Below, one piece after another: positions 1 to 11,006 of a stretch of 64,000 bases of DNA. Made by a program: the position numbers and the translations under genes. The notes beneath the pieces were generated by a model that was not told the DNA's origin, ran no database searches, and saw only the letters and a program-made list of their open reading frames with translations. This DNA is from Celoporthe dispersa (taxonomy: Eukaryota; Ascomycota; Sordariomycetes; Diaporthales; Cryphonectriaceae): assembly GCA_016584495.1 (NCBI GenBank), contig WAID01000012.1, forward strand, positions 1,054,001 to 1,118,000. Direction: 5' to 3'. Every line of letters begins with the position of its first letter. The first letter of the stretch is position 1.

Positions 1-2621
1 TAGATAGGGGTCCATGTCGGCCCAGCGGGCGATGATCTCGGGGTCGGTGATGCTGTAGGGCAAGCGGAGGGGGTGGAGGACCTCCTCGTTCGCGTACTCA
101 ACCTCCTCCTCAACCTCCTCCTCCTCAACCTCCTCCTCCTCAACCTCCTCCTCCTCAACCTCCTCCTCAACCTCCTCCTCAACCTCCTCCTCCTCCTCGT
201 CATCCTCCTCGACGACGTCGTCATCATCATCGACGTCATCACTGTCGCTCAGTATCTCCTCCTGCGGGATCTCCTCCATCATCATCTCCTCGTCCTCCTG
301 CTCTCCGCCTAGGCTTGGCATCTCGTGGTTCTCCTCCTCCTCCTTCTCCTCCTCCTCGTCGTCGGACTTGGACATGTCCGGGTGCGGCTCGTCGTTGGGA
401 TTCCACGGCATCCAGAAGGCGTCGTCGGCATCCTCAAACTCCATGGCGCGCAGCTCCTCGTCGTTGTCGTCCCGGGCGACGGCCAGCTTCTCCCTCGCGG
501 GTGAGAGTGGCCCAGCGCGCCTTCATGGCGTGCTTGGGCTGCCAGTTGTCGTAATCAAAGGGCACGTTGCCGCAGCGGCCGTGCCTACCGGCCCGGGGCA
601 GGGGCGGCATCTCGTCGTCGCTCATGTACATCTCGTCCTCGGTGGGGACCAGGTTGCGGCGGCGGCGCCAGTCGACGTGGCCCCAGAAGGCCATGTAGAC
701 CAGGTGGCGCTTCATGTCGAGCTGCCGGCGCACGCACTCCTCGACGACGAGCTCGTCGGGCCGCAGCAGGTGCAGGAAGCCCGCGCCCCAGCCCTCCTTG
801 TGCTCCTCGCCGAGGTGCGACGGGTGCACGCCGAAGAAGGGCTCGCCGAGCACGAGCTGGTGCTGGATCACGTCCGGCCTGACAAAGTACCGCAGGCGCT
901 GCTGGATGACCTCCTCGGGCGTGGTGTAGGCCTTGCGCCGCAGCAGCTGCCACAGCGGCGTGAGGCCCCTGCGCGCGCCGAGGAGCGTGTCGGCCAGCAC
1001 CCTGCTGCCGGGGCCGAAGAGGGGCTCGTTGAAGCGCATCTGCAGCTTGACGTAGAACATCTGCGCATTGTACAGGTCGCGCTCGGTCCACAGCTCCCGG
1101 TTGTGGATGAAGGCGCGCCGCAGCGCGTTGGTCGCCATGTCCATGAGCATCCACACCTTCTTGAGCGTGACGTGCATCGTCCGCGGGAGGCGGTGGCCCG
1201 ACCGTGCCAGGCACGCCAGGATGTCGCGCGTGCGCGTCTCGCGCTCCACCAGCATCGCCAGGTACCTGAAGCCCGGCACGCGGCGGACCTCGCACTGCGT
1301 GGCCTTGGCCCTCTGGGGTGCCGCCCACGGCGGGCGCGGGATGGAGGCGATGAGGCTCGAGTCCTTCTCCCACGTCTTGCCCTCCGGGTCGAGGATGGTG
1401 TGCTTGCCGTAGCACTTCCAGTAGAAGACCCTCCAGCCCGAGGGCGACTTGTGCTGGGCCCACGCCGTGATGGCCGACTGGAAGCGCGAGTTGACGAGGT
1501 CGTGGAAGGTGCGCGAGACCGAGTACAGGCTGACCATGTCCCGCACGCTCAGGTGCTTGGTCACCTCGATCATGAGCCACCAGTTGGAGCAGAAGGACTC
1601 GATGAGGCGGAAGGTCGGGACAGACGGGTCGTCGCCCCTGTGCGCCGCCCCGCTGTCGCCCACGCTGAGGACCCTGCCCGAGAACCGGCCCTCGAACTCT
1701 GGGGACAGGCCCAGGATCGCCTTGTCGAGGGCGGCGCCCGACAGCCCGTGGAAGACAGAGCCGTAGCCCGTGACCTCGGCATCGGGCCGGCCGGGTGGGC
1801 CCTGGAGGTAGACCTTCTGGGAGTCGCTGTAGAAGTCGTGCGCCGCGGCATGGACGCGGCGTCGCTTGCTGGCCCGCACCGCCTCGTCCAGCTCGTCCTC
1901 GTCGAAGTCGGCGTCGCCCAGCCCCGCGAGGCGCTTCCTGCTCTTCTCGGCCCGCTCCCGCTCCCTCGCGGCCATGTAGGCGGCGAGCTTGGCCTTCTGC
2001 TCGTCGTCCAGGGGAAGCCTGGCCTGTCGGTTAAACTCGTTGATCTTGTGGATGGCGTCGTGATAGAGCGGGTGGTCCAGGAGCGCCTCCGACATCTCGA
2101 TATCGCCATCGCCGTCTGCCTCGTTCTCCGCGTAGTCATCGTAGCGCTCCTGCTGCTGCTGGTTGTAGTACGCGTCCGCGCGGTCACCGTAGTCCATTTC
2201 GGTGTCCTGGTCTGCGCCAGCCAGCTGCTGCGGCCCTTGTGGGGACTGCCCTGCGTACTGCTGAGGATTCAGATCTTGTTGTTGTTGCCACTGCTGCGAG
2301 GGAGCCATGCGGGGCCTGGCCACCGCCGTTGTGCTGCGCAGCGTAGCTCTGGTGCTGCTGACCGCCGTCGCCGGGCGGCTGCGCGTAATGACCTTGCTGT
2401 CCACCCCAGACCGTCGGCTGTGCGCTCGTAAAGTGCTGCTGGCCACCTGGCTGGAACGAAGGCGCGGTAGGCGACAAGTGCTGCTGCTCAGCCATGGGCG
2501 GCTGCTGCTGCTGCTGCTGTGGGGGAGGCGCAAGCAGCGACTCGCCGCCTTGGTATCCCGTCATGAAGATCCGCTCGTAATGACCAGGCTGTCGCTGCTG
2601 AGGCTGCTGCTGGAGACCAGC

Positions 2622-2652
<31 letters not shown>

Positions 2653-3104
2653 TGCTGCTGAGAAGAAGAAGAAGAAGCCACCGCTATGGAATGCTCCGAG
2701 GTGGCCCGCTGCATAATCGCGCGCTGCGTCAAAACCTGCTGGAAAAGCCAACTCGTATGTGCAGGATGGCCGGGATGGCCGGGATGGGTGGGCTGGTAGA
2801 CACGCGACGGCTGAGGAGGAGGAAGCGGAGGCGGAGATGGGCTTGCGCCAGGAGAGTGGCGCGGTCCGGAGGATTGTGATGAGGGCTGCTGGTGCGCGTC
2901 GGCTGGGTAGGAGTAGGGGTGGCTCTGGTGGCCGCCTGGGATGTTGTTGGGCTGGCTGGCTTCGGCCTGCTGCTGCTGGTGGTAACCACCGTCTTGGGGG
3001 TGGGTTTGTTGAGCCTGCGGGGGGAGGTTGTTCAGAGGCTGGTGGTGGCTGCCAGCAGATGATGATGACGACTGGTTGTCGTCTGCCCAGGTGAAACTGG
3101 CCAT
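1..3104 (-). CDS. F-box-like protein with Q-rich N-terminus and very acidic C-terminal repeat tail (partial, runs off left edge)
   Basis: The ATG is at 3104-3102. The first ~265 residues are Q/P/H-rich and include a poly-Q run near 2,620-2,655. An F-box-like helical segment (WWLMIEVTKHLSVRDMVSLY, roughly 1,480-1,600) is followed by a conserved region of W/Y/R-rich helices. F-box proteins usually recruit substrates to SCF ubiquitin ligases; a role here is inferred from that segment only. The C-terminus is a long E/D tail with EEV and EEEV repeats, still open at base 1. Two single-base frame changes interrupt the frame: an extra G in the GGGG at 2311-2314 and an extra base in the CCC at 492-494. 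Removing one base at each gives an open frame from 3104 to 1. No GT-AG intron explains either one convincingly. Hat2 lies upstream in the same orientation, 861 bp away. Confidence 0.8.
99..197 (-). repeat. Coding minisatellite of 12/15-bp units (AACCTCCTCCTC)
   Basis: Seven or so tandem units of AAC followed by three or four CTC/CCT triplets, on the plus strand. On the minus strand they encode the EEV/EEEV acidic repeats of the F-box protein tail. Unit length varies by one triplet, so the reading frame is kept. Confidence 0.85.
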
Positions 3105-3965
3105 TGTGTAAAGTACACGACACTTTCTTTTCTTTTTCTTTATTCAGGAGAAGGGTGAAGAAAAGCGGGCGCTGGAGACACAGCAGTTAAACAAGCTGAG
3201 AGGCCTGCTCAGGTATGCGTGAATGGCATCTCGACGCGTGCGCGTGTTGGGTTGGATTGCCTGGAGGTTTTCTGGATCAGTGGAGGAGGAGGTGGGGGTA
3301 AACAGAGAAACGTCGAGGTCTGCTCCTGGAGGTGGCAAGCTTTTATGTACGCGCAGCTCAAGGTGGTGCTGATTCGATCTGGTGCCAGACAATAGCATGT
3401 TGGGGTGGGGTTGGGTTGACAATAGCAGTGGGAGCCTAGCTTCAGAGTCCAGACGAAAAGGGAGACAGGTCGAGCTGCTGCTGGGTTGTTCTGGCAACCA
3501 GCCTGACCTCCCAGGACCAGGCCTGGCTGTTCACCGAGGAGGTCTGGGAGCTTGGAGTTCAGCAGTCCTTCCCATATTGCCAGCCCATCACACGAGAGGG
3601 GGAAGTCAAGGAAAATATAGCAAAATACCGCAGTGTGCCTATTCTCGCCAGCAGGCTGTGTCTGCCCGTGGTCCCAGTATTAGAACTAATCCTACACCAA
3701 CGCCCGACCCCAATCTCTTCTTGAGTTCTCAATGGAGGTCCAGACCCTGACCTGCGCAGGTCCTCAGGAGCCCCATAGACCTGGTATGCAGGCAGTGCTG
3801 CACCCAGCGTCACCATCCTGCCTGTCCTGTGCCAAACTCCTGAACATGCATGCACTGCTATCATAGGCATTACCAAGCCATGACGGCACCATATCATCAT
3901 CCTGATGACCCTGCTGCTGCTGCTGCTGCTGATGCTGCTGTTGTTCCTCCTGATGGGGATGAGCC
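3105..3965. other. Intergenic: 5' flank of F-box gene and 3' flank of hat2
   Basis: No supported gene. A CTG-rich run (about 3,909-3,943) lies just past the hat2 stop and would fall in its 3' UTR. The open frames here (for example minus 3144-3497) have no recognisable family sequence. Confidence 0.7.
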
Positions 3966-5513
3966 TTATCGGTCTAGCTCATCCAGGGGCATCTCAGCAT
4001 TATCATGACCAACAATGGACTCGGCAGGCTTCCAGATCTGCAGGACATTGTCCTCAGCAGCGCTGGCAACAAGCCAAGGCTCGTTGGGGTTCCAGCTGAA
4101 ATCAGCCAGGTGGTTGGTGTGGCCACCATGCATGAACAACCTGTGTTGTTGTTGTTGTTGATTAGTAGCTGTAACAGGCATGGGTGGTGTGGCATTGTGT
4201 TAGGGGAGGGGAGAGTTCACTTACAGCTCTGGAGGGCCGTCTTCGGCATCCTCAGGAGTCTGCTCCTCGCCTATGCGGGTCAGATCCCAGAAGACGATAC
4301 GACGATCGTAACTTCCGCTGCCGAGAATGCCAACCTCCTGCGGGTGCCACGATAGAGAGGTCACAGCATCGTTGTGGCCCTCCAGGGTGTGCACCTTCTC
4401 CTTGGCGTTCCTTATATCCCAGATACCGACGGTCTTGTCGGCAGAGGCCGTGGCGATCAGGAACTCGGAGCCAGGGTTGAAGGCCAGCGCGTTGAGCGCG
4501 TCGCTGTGGCCTCCCCTTGACGACAAGGGCGGATCGGGTGTCGTCGGCCTGGCGGGTATCGATGACCTGCAGGGTCAGGTCGTCCGAGACGGTGCCGATG
4601 AAGTGCTTCGCGACGGGGTGGTACTGGACATCGTTGACGACCTGGTGGTGATGCGTGAAGATCCGCGAGGGGGTGACCTGCTTCCCGCTCATAGTCTTCA
4701 GATCCCTAGACAGCAAGTGTACAGTCAGCAGAGAGAAAAGAAGAAGAAAAGAAAAAAGAGGCAAACGAGAAGATGAAAGAAAAGGAGAGGAACCACAAAG
4801 AAAAGAAGAAAAAAAAGGCACAAGGCATGCTGTGGACGCCCGTCGGCGGTCTCGACCACGTACCAGAGGCGGACGGTCGTATCCTCGCTGCCAGAGACCA
4901 GCCAGCCGTCCTCGTGCGGGCTCCAGCTCAGGCCGAAGCCCTCCTTCTCGTGGCCGACCAGCTCGACATCCGGGTTGACGGTGCCGGCCAGGGTGGGGTT
5001 GGAGCTGTGCTTGGTCCGGTTATAGATGAGGATCTTGCCGTCGACACACAGGGTCGCGATCATGTCGGGGTTCTGGGGCTGGTAGCGGGCCTTGTTGACC
5101 TCGCCGGGGTGGTCGATCTTCTGGACAATGTTCATCCGTATCGCAGCAGCCTCCTGGCCGTAGCCGCCGATCTCACCGCGGTCCTCATCGTAGCTGTTGG
5201 CGCTCGGCTCGATGGACTTGGGGATCTCGACCTCGGCGATCTGGAGGTAGTTGTTGGCCCCCGGGGCGGTGTGGGTGCCGAGGAGCAGGCGGTGGACGCG
5301 ATAGTTCTTGCCCTCGGGCTCCTTGACGTCGGGAAACCACTGCGTGGTCAGGGTAGGCCACTCCAGGGCGGTGCTCAGGATCATGTCGTAGAGGAAGGGG
5401 CTGTTCTTCTTCCACGTCTTGTACTCCTCGTTGATGACCTTCTCCTCCTGCTCGACATCCTGATCGTGCTCAACATCGACGTCCATGTCGTCGACAACGG
5501 CAGCGGGTGCCAT
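3966..5513 (-). CDS. hat2: Histone-binding WD40 protein Hat2 / RbAp48 (Caf1 p48) family
   Basis: Histone H4-binding beta-propeller shared by the type B histone acetyltransferase and, in filamentous fungi, CAF-1, PRC2 and Rpd3-type complexes. Exons (coding order): 5513-4864, 4705-4225, 4140-3966. The introns have donors GTACGT and GTAAGT and acceptors TCTAG and CACAG; the second has a TACTAAT branch site. The N-terminal H4-binding helix (EEYKTWKKNSPFLYDMILST, from about residue 29) is followed by WD repeats such as GHEKEGFGLSWSPHEDGWLV and GGHTNHLADFSWNPNEPWLV. The C-terminus is the family's DEMPLDEL-like acidic end. Spliced length is 1,306 nt, one over a multiple of three. The extra base is in the CCCC at 4513-4516 (VVKG followed by GHSDALNALAFNP); without it the product is about 434 residues, normal for the family. 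Confidence 0.95.
4706..4863 (-). other. hat2: hat2 intron 1
   Basis: 158-nt intron, GTACGT...TCTAG, splitting the W codon of VRLW|DLKTMSGK. Its interior is a long purine run on the plus strand, a polypyrimidine tract in the sense direction. The junction restores the conserved family sequence. Confidence 0.9.
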
Positions 5514-7044
5514 CTTGGAGAGGATGACAGGCTTGGTGGATGTGTGGGGGCGAGCCAGGTGATGGGAGGGAGACAGGGCCGGGGGGAGAGGGGGGCGGTT
5601 CTGCAGAGAGGACAGGCTCTGATGCGACAGCAGGCGTTGCTGTTGTTTGAGGAAGTTGGGAAGAGAAGGCTGATGGAGGACGGTTCAGTTTGGGAGACGA
5701 CGTCTGGGCCTGTCGCAAACCCAAAGAACGCGCCTCTACGCGTTGAGTGCTAGAGCCAAAAAGGCGGGGAGCGCCGGCAGAATTTATGGCAGGGGTCAAG
5801 CTCCGGGGACTAAGGAAAGAGCGGGTCTCGGCTGGAGCTCCTTGGGCGCTACGGGGGACCTGATTCGTCAGACCAGCTTCCCCTTCAGCCTTGTGTCCCA
5901 ATGAGGAGATGGCATACCGACTCCCACAACAACACATCACTTGTCTCCTGGCCGGTTTTCAGATCACGGAGGGTATCAAGTACGAGGACCGGCAGCGCCA
6001 GAGCCTTGTGGGCTGACGGTGGGTACTTTTGAGTATGTTGCTGGTGTCTGTGCCCTTATGGCCTGGCATCTGGCACCGGGTCAGGCTTTTGCGAAAATGA
6101 CCATCTCGAACCTGGTCTGCTCACCATTTTAAGACGATGCAAATGCCTATATTGGAAATGAGGGGCATGATGCAGTATATACATATATATATATGTGTGT
6201 GTATGTGTATGTATATATATAACGGTCTGTTCATCTCCACAGGATGTGAACAAGTATGGACAGCCCATGTGAGCACACGGAGAGTGATCATTACACCAGA
6301 TTGGGCGTGTCTCCCTTCTGTATTGTGCACGGTCGAGGGCATGTATAATAGTACACCGCAGGCAAGGAGACAGGACATGCTTTGTACACGAGCAATGCGT
6401 TCGGGACAGAGGAGGAAGACGACGACGGGCTCAGAGACAAGAACGAGGGTGGTCAGAAGGAGGTGGTGGTCCAGTCTGCCCATCGCCTCCACATGTCTCG
6501 TCCGATAGAAACGGCCAAAGGGAAACAGGCCCCCCCAAAAAAAAGAAGAAAGAAAGGTAAAAAAAGATGTGTGTTGCCTGACTCGAACTACTCGCCTTCG
6601 CTCAAGCCGACGCCTCCCCATCCACCCGCCCACACTATGCCCAGGGGACCACAAGGAAACGCAATGGTGCGGCGCCATATACCATTGTGCCATTGTGGCT
6701 TTGGTTGGCAACCTTCTGATTGCGGTCATAAACCCATCACTGGCTCGAACTGGTGGTGTGTGCATGAGCTGCCTGCCTGCCTGCTGCCTGTGCATGCGCG
6801 CGGTGGGATACCTGGTGGTCCATCTGATCTTGCCTGCAGGCCAACTGCACCTGCCAATGTGCCCTACGAGGGAAGAAGCCTGTTGCAGAACAGGACATTC
6901 TCTCGGGGAGTGAGGCCATCACCACCACATCCTCTCCATTGCCCACACAAGATCCATCCATCCGCCCCAAGCCTCATCATCCCCTTTCTCCTCCCTCCAC
7001 ATCCTTTCCACCTCCACCACCACCACCTCCAACCCTCTTCCTCC
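5514..7044. other. Intergenic between hat2 start and Efm7-like stop
   Basis: 1.5 kb without a supported gene. It holds the hat2 promoter and leader (pyrimidine-rich in the sense direction, about 5,514-5,700) and a TA/TG dinucleotide tract at 6,178-6,222. Several open frames exist, none with family resemblance. Confidence 0.7.
6178..6222. repeat. (TA)n/(TG)n compound microsatellite
   Basis: Alternating TATATATA and TGTGTGTATG blocks directly visible in the hat2/Efm7 intergenic region. Confidence 0.85.
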
Positions 7045-8193
7045 TCAACACCGCAAAAACAAGCCACCTCTTCCGCTCCGCCGGATCCTCAATCCCCGGT
7101 CCCAAGCCCACTCCCTCTCCACCCCATCACAGTCCCGCTCCCAGATCCTCTCGACCTCCAGCCCGACCCCTGCCAGCCTCTCGGCCTCCAGAAACCCCCG
7201 CATCGCCGCCCGGCCCGAGTGGAACCCCGCGACGCACCAGCACCGCGCGTCCCTGGTCTCGCGCAGGAACCAGGCGACGGACCGCAGGAGGTTGTCGTGC
7301 TGCCAGGGCATCCAGAGGCAGTCGCAGATGAACACCCTGTCGAAGGCGCCGCGGCCGGCGGAGGCGAGGGATGTCGAGGACGGTGAGGAGCAGGAGGAGG
7401 AGGAGGAGGAGAAGGCAGAGTCGTCAAGGTCGCCCCACGCGTGGCCGGCGACCTCAAAGCCGGCGACGCGGGCGAGCGGCGAGTGCGCCGGCAGCAGGTT
7501 GCGCGCGGCATTGTCGCGGAGGTTGGCGAGGACGGCTGGCGCAGGGTAGTCCGTGATGACGACGCGGTGAGCGCCGTGGAGGGCGGCGAGGAGGGAGGGG
7601 AGGGCGGTGCCTGCGCCGAGCTCGATGGTGGTGAGGCCTGTGATGTCCAGGTCTGCGAGGGGCGGGCCGAGGGGGCTCTCCAGGGTGGGTGGTGGTGGTG
7701 ATGAAGAAGGAGGAGAGGTGGTCTTCTGGGCGGCGAGGGTGCCGGCCTCGACGAACTCGGCGAGCAGGAGGGATGCGTTCCAGAGGTAGTGGCTGAAGAG
7801 CTGGCGGTCCTCGTCGCCGTCGGGGTCGGCCAGGCTGATGTGGAGTGGTCTCGGGAGGTGAGGGGACGTGTAGAGCAGGCCGTGGTCGGCATCGCCATCT
7901 GGAGAGAATGCGTCAGATTAGATCTACAGGAGGGCTGGGCCGAGCTGGCTCCTGTGCGGTCTATATCTCGTGACACTCCCGGGGGATCAACATGTAGGAG
8001 GACAAGATCCCCCCAGGGCCCCATCCCGAGACGCAGGCACATCATATGCAAGACATGAGATCATCTTTTTCCACAGTCACCTACGCAGGTTCATGGTATC
8101 ATCCTCAAAGACCACCCCGAGCGAGTCCCCAAAGAAGTCCTCTGGGTCCTCCAGCGGCTCACCAGCCGGCGTTAACCTCAGAGCCAGCGCCAT
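7045..8193 (-). CDS. Efm7/Nnt1-type protein N-terminal/lysine methyltransferase
   Basis: SAM-dependent seven-beta-strand methyltransferase related to yeast Nnt1/Efm7, which methylates the N-terminal glycine and adjacent lysine of eEF1A. Two exons: 8193-8085 and 7898-7045, with a 186-nt intron (GTAGGT...CTCCAG). Spliced length is 963 nt, giving 320 residues with no frame problem. Visible family marks: the N-terminal EDPEDFFGDSLGVVFEDD block (about residues 15-32), the junction motif HGDADHGLLYTSPHLPRPLH, FSHYLWNASLLLAEF, SAM motif I IELGAGTALPS (about 128-138), VVITDYP, and a late WMPWQHDNLL segment. A P/S-rich loop (about 95-110) and a serine run around residues 200-215 are lineage-specific insertions. 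It is divergently arranged with the AhpD-like gene (1.3 kb between starts). Confidence 0.9.
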
Positions 8194-8300
8194 GAATGAA
8201 TTCAGACGCCGTCCTCTCTATGGGAAAACAAGAGAGTTTTTTTTCTTCTTTCTTTTTTTCCTTTCTTCTCTTATTCCCCTCGCCCAGGGCACACACGCAC

Positions 8301-8335
<35 letters not shown>

Positions 8336-8819
8336 TTGCCGCCCTCGACTGTCCCTTCTGTACACAAAAACAAGTTAGATGTGCTCTAAAAAAAAAAAAG
8401 ACGAAGGAGAAGAAAGTTAAAAATTATGACGTCTCGAAGCGCCGGCCTCCTATGCAGGCCCACACGTGGGGTTCTCAAACGCAAGCACCTCGCCTCACTC
8501 TGCTAAGCAGGTGTGGTTGGTTGTCCGTGTGCATGCAGGTGTGTGTATGTCAGCACAGCCTCCCACCAGTACTTCTTAGTATGTCGGTCACGACCCTTCA
8601 CACGGTGACACCGCTATTTTTGGGCACACGCACACACACTCACACTTAGACTCTCTTCGTCAAGATAGGCGCGCCCGTATGTCCAACTTGCGCTGCACTT
8701 CACCAAGCCAGGCAGGCTTGGTTGGGTGTGTAAGATGCAGATATTCGGAGCCCCCAAACTTAATTTTTTTTCTTTCTTTCTTTCTTACTTGCCTTTGTTT
8801 CCTGCAAGGCACGGGTCGG

Positions 8820-8822
<3 letters not shown>

Positions 8823-8858
<36 letters not shown>
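8823..8858. repeat. (CA)18 microsatellite
   Basis: Uninterrupted CA dinucleotides in the divergent promoter region. Confidence 0.95.
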
Positions 8859-8859
<1 letters not shown>

Positions 8860-9047
8860 GCTGTGCATGTGTGTGTGTCTATTTTGGTGTGGGTGTGGTG
8901 GTTTCTGGGTAGTTGGGTGTGTCGGCGTGAGTGTGTTGGCGGTGAGGCTGCTCAGGGAGCAGGCAGAGCAGGGCTTGGGACGGGATGCCTCTCCTCCCCT
9001 CTTGCGTTTTTTTCCCCCCTCCCTTGTTCCTCGTGCAGGTCATACCC

Positions 9048-9062
9048 AGGGTTAGGGTTAAG
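9048..9062 (+). repeat. Short interstitial telomere-like tract (TTAGGG)~2
   Basis: AGGGTTAGGGTTAAG in the Efm7/AhpD divergent promoter. TTAGGG is the usual telomere unit of filamentous ascomycetes. Confidence 0.6.
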
Positions 9063-9485
9063 ATATTCTCAAGGTTGGCTTTGGAGGCCCGGAGACCACA
9101 TCTGGAGACCCGGGGTCCACCCGTGGATACTGTGCGTGGTCGGGAATCGACGGAGGGACTCGGGCTTCGGGCCATTCTTTTCATGTGATTCTTGGGAATT
9201 CATTATGATCTTCTCGGTGTGCAGAACTATAGACAAGTGTATATATCGCGTTGTGGGCTAAGGAGGCTTGATAAAGAAAGAAAGAAAAAAAAAGAGGGAA
9301 ATCTGAAAGTTGAGATATCGTCTTGGACTTGCAAGAAAAAGAGGCGCATGTTTTGTTCCTGTCGACGAAGAACTCCAAGCTGCTTGAGTAGTACCAACCA
9401 TATAGAGTTGGAGTAATATCTTCTCGCAGGAGAGAGAGAGAGAGAGGCGGTGAAAAAGGAAAGGGGTTTGCCCACGACAGGAAAG

Positions 9486-10855
9486 ATGACGGCCGGCCAG
9501 CCCATAGTCGTCACACCAGAGCTGCTGGACACCCTCCGCGCCCAGCCAGACCTGCCTGACGACGTGTGGTATCTGGTCATCGCGACAGCCCTCTGCGTCC
9601 TCAACCGGCCAGAGGAGATCCAGACCGTATATGCGCACGCCGTGGGCGCAGGTCATGGGAAGGCCGGCGTGCAGAACGGCACAGCCATCCCGGGCGACGA
9701 CGAGCAGCTCAGGATCGCGCGGCGGATGCGCGAGGCTCTGCTCAAGACGTCTGCCATAGGCGGCATGCCCAGGGTGCGTGACAGAAGGCGACGGCGCAGC
9801 AGGCGCGCAAGAAGACCGAGCTCCCCACTCCTCCTCCTCCTCCTCTCCCCAACCCACCCGAGGTCACCATACACACGGCGCGTAACATGCTGCTGACCCG
9901 GTCTCCCCCAACCCACAGGCCATCAACGCCCTCCAGGAGCTCAAGAAAGCCGTCCCCGCCCACCTGTCCGACGGGCCGAGCACCCCCTCGCCCACCAACC
10001 GCCGACAAGACGTGCACGACACGCCCACGGCCCAGGTGCTGGCGCGCGGGCAGCGCTTCTTCGACGCCTGCTATGGCAAGGTGGCGGGCAGGGTGATGAC
10101 GGCGCTGGACTACAGCGGGACTGAGGACCTGGGGCTGGCGGTGCGGCTCACGTATGGGTATGTCTTGAGCACGACGGAGGTGTTGGGGGAGGTTGAGACC
10201 TCTTTGTTATGATTGCAGGGTTGGTGCCGCAGGATGTGAGTTTTTTTCTTTTTCTTTTTCTTTCTCCTTCTTTCTTCCTGTCTGGCGGCCTCTCTTGCTT
10301 GAATTCCTTCCTCTTACTCTCCCTCACACTCACTCACACACACACACATTCTCCGTCTCTGCATCTTTTCTCTCTTTCTCTCTCTCTCCCCGCCCTGGTT
10401 TCTCCCTCCCCTCCACCGCCTCGGCCCAGCCCAGCTGGCTTTCCTGCCTACCTATACCGTAATGAGAGAGGGTCATGTATATGAATGTACACGTGCAGCA
10501 CTGCTGGCACATGGGTGTGGGGGGTAGGGGCAAATGTTGGGAAGAGACACGAGGGAGGAAGGGTCGGGAGGGTGGCGATTGGTCTGTATCCGCGCACACC
10601 TGAGACAGCAGACTAATGCGCGACCCGGTTTTTTCTTCTTCTTTCTTTCTTCTCTTGTCGTCTCTGACAACAAGACAGGTCAACCCACAGCTCAAGGGAC
10701 ACCTCAAGGGAGCCCTGAACGGCGGCGCTGGCGTCGGACAGGTGCGCGCGGTGAGACAGGTGGCCATCCACGTGTGCAAGGCTGCCGGCATGAGGGTCTT
10801 GTCGGAGGGGGGTGGTGGTGGGTGGGGGTGGAGGACCGAGGTTCAAGATCTCTAG
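9486..10855 (+). CDS. AhpD-like / carboxymuconolactone decarboxylase-like protein
   Basis: Predicted all-helical AhpD-like fold protein of unknown substrate. Exons: 9486-9773, 9919-10235, 10679-10855; introns of 145 nt (GTGCGT...CACAG) and 443 nt (GTGAGT...GACAG). Family-like segments: LPDDVWYLVIATALCVLNRP, IARRMREALLKTSAIGGMPR|AINALQELKKAVP (junction conserved) and the C-terminal MIAGLVPQDVNPQLKGHLKG. The redox CxxC of bacterial AhpD is absent, so a peroxidase-partner role is unlikely and a non-redox CMD-like role is inferred. Spliced length is 782 nt, one short of a multiple of three. A T appears to be missing from the TTT at 10203-10205, where ETSFVMIAG is expected. Corrected length is about 260 residues. 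The ATG at 9486 is chosen over an upstream in-frame GTG. Confidence 0.85.
10236..10678 (+). other. Long intron 2 of AhpD-like gene
   Basis: 443 nt, GTGAGT donor and GACAG acceptor, joining PQD and VNPQLKG. It carries T/C-rich tracts, a CA run near 10,333 and CT runs near 10,370-10,388. It is much longer than most introns in this window. Confidence 0.8.
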
Positions 10856-10905
10856 AGGAGGAATACAAGACCGAGGAGGAGACTCGAGAATTTGACATCT
10901 GATGA

Positions 10906-10924
10906 TTTTTTTTTTTTTTTTTTT
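10906..10924. repeat. Poly-T tract
   Basis: Nineteen T in a row, about 50 bp after the AhpD-like stop codon. Confidence 0.9.
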
Positions 10925-10977
10925 GGTTGCTAAGCCGGTGAGCGAGCTGGGTGACCAGAACAGAGGCCCCCTCCCCC

Positions 10978-11006
10978 GCCCCCCCCCTCTCTCTCTCTCT
11001 CTCTCA
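10978..11006. repeat. C-run followed by (CT)n
   Basis: A run of C followed by about nine CT units. Confidence 0.85.

Larger units (their letters stand above)
8194..9485. other. Divergent promoter region, Efm7-like / AhpD-like
   Basis: 1.3 kb between two divergent starts. It contains a CT microsatellite (about 8,301-8,336), a poly-A at 8,388-8,399, a 36-bp CA run (8,823-8,858), a GT-rich stretch, and a TTAGGG-like tract at 9,048-9,062. No gene seen. Confidence 0.75.

Noticed and set aside
368..2431. 687-codon plus-strand open frame opposite the F-box gene
   Set aside because: Same antisense effect; composition reflects third-position GC of the minus-strand gene.
4513..4516. Programmed +1 frameshift in hat2
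   Set aside because: No slippery codon or stop context is shared with the other frame changes, which go in both directions and sit at homopolymers; assembly error is simpler.
8823..8858. Regular repeats considered as CRISPR-like arrays
   Set aside because: They are dinucleotide microsatellites without spacers in a eukaryotic genome.
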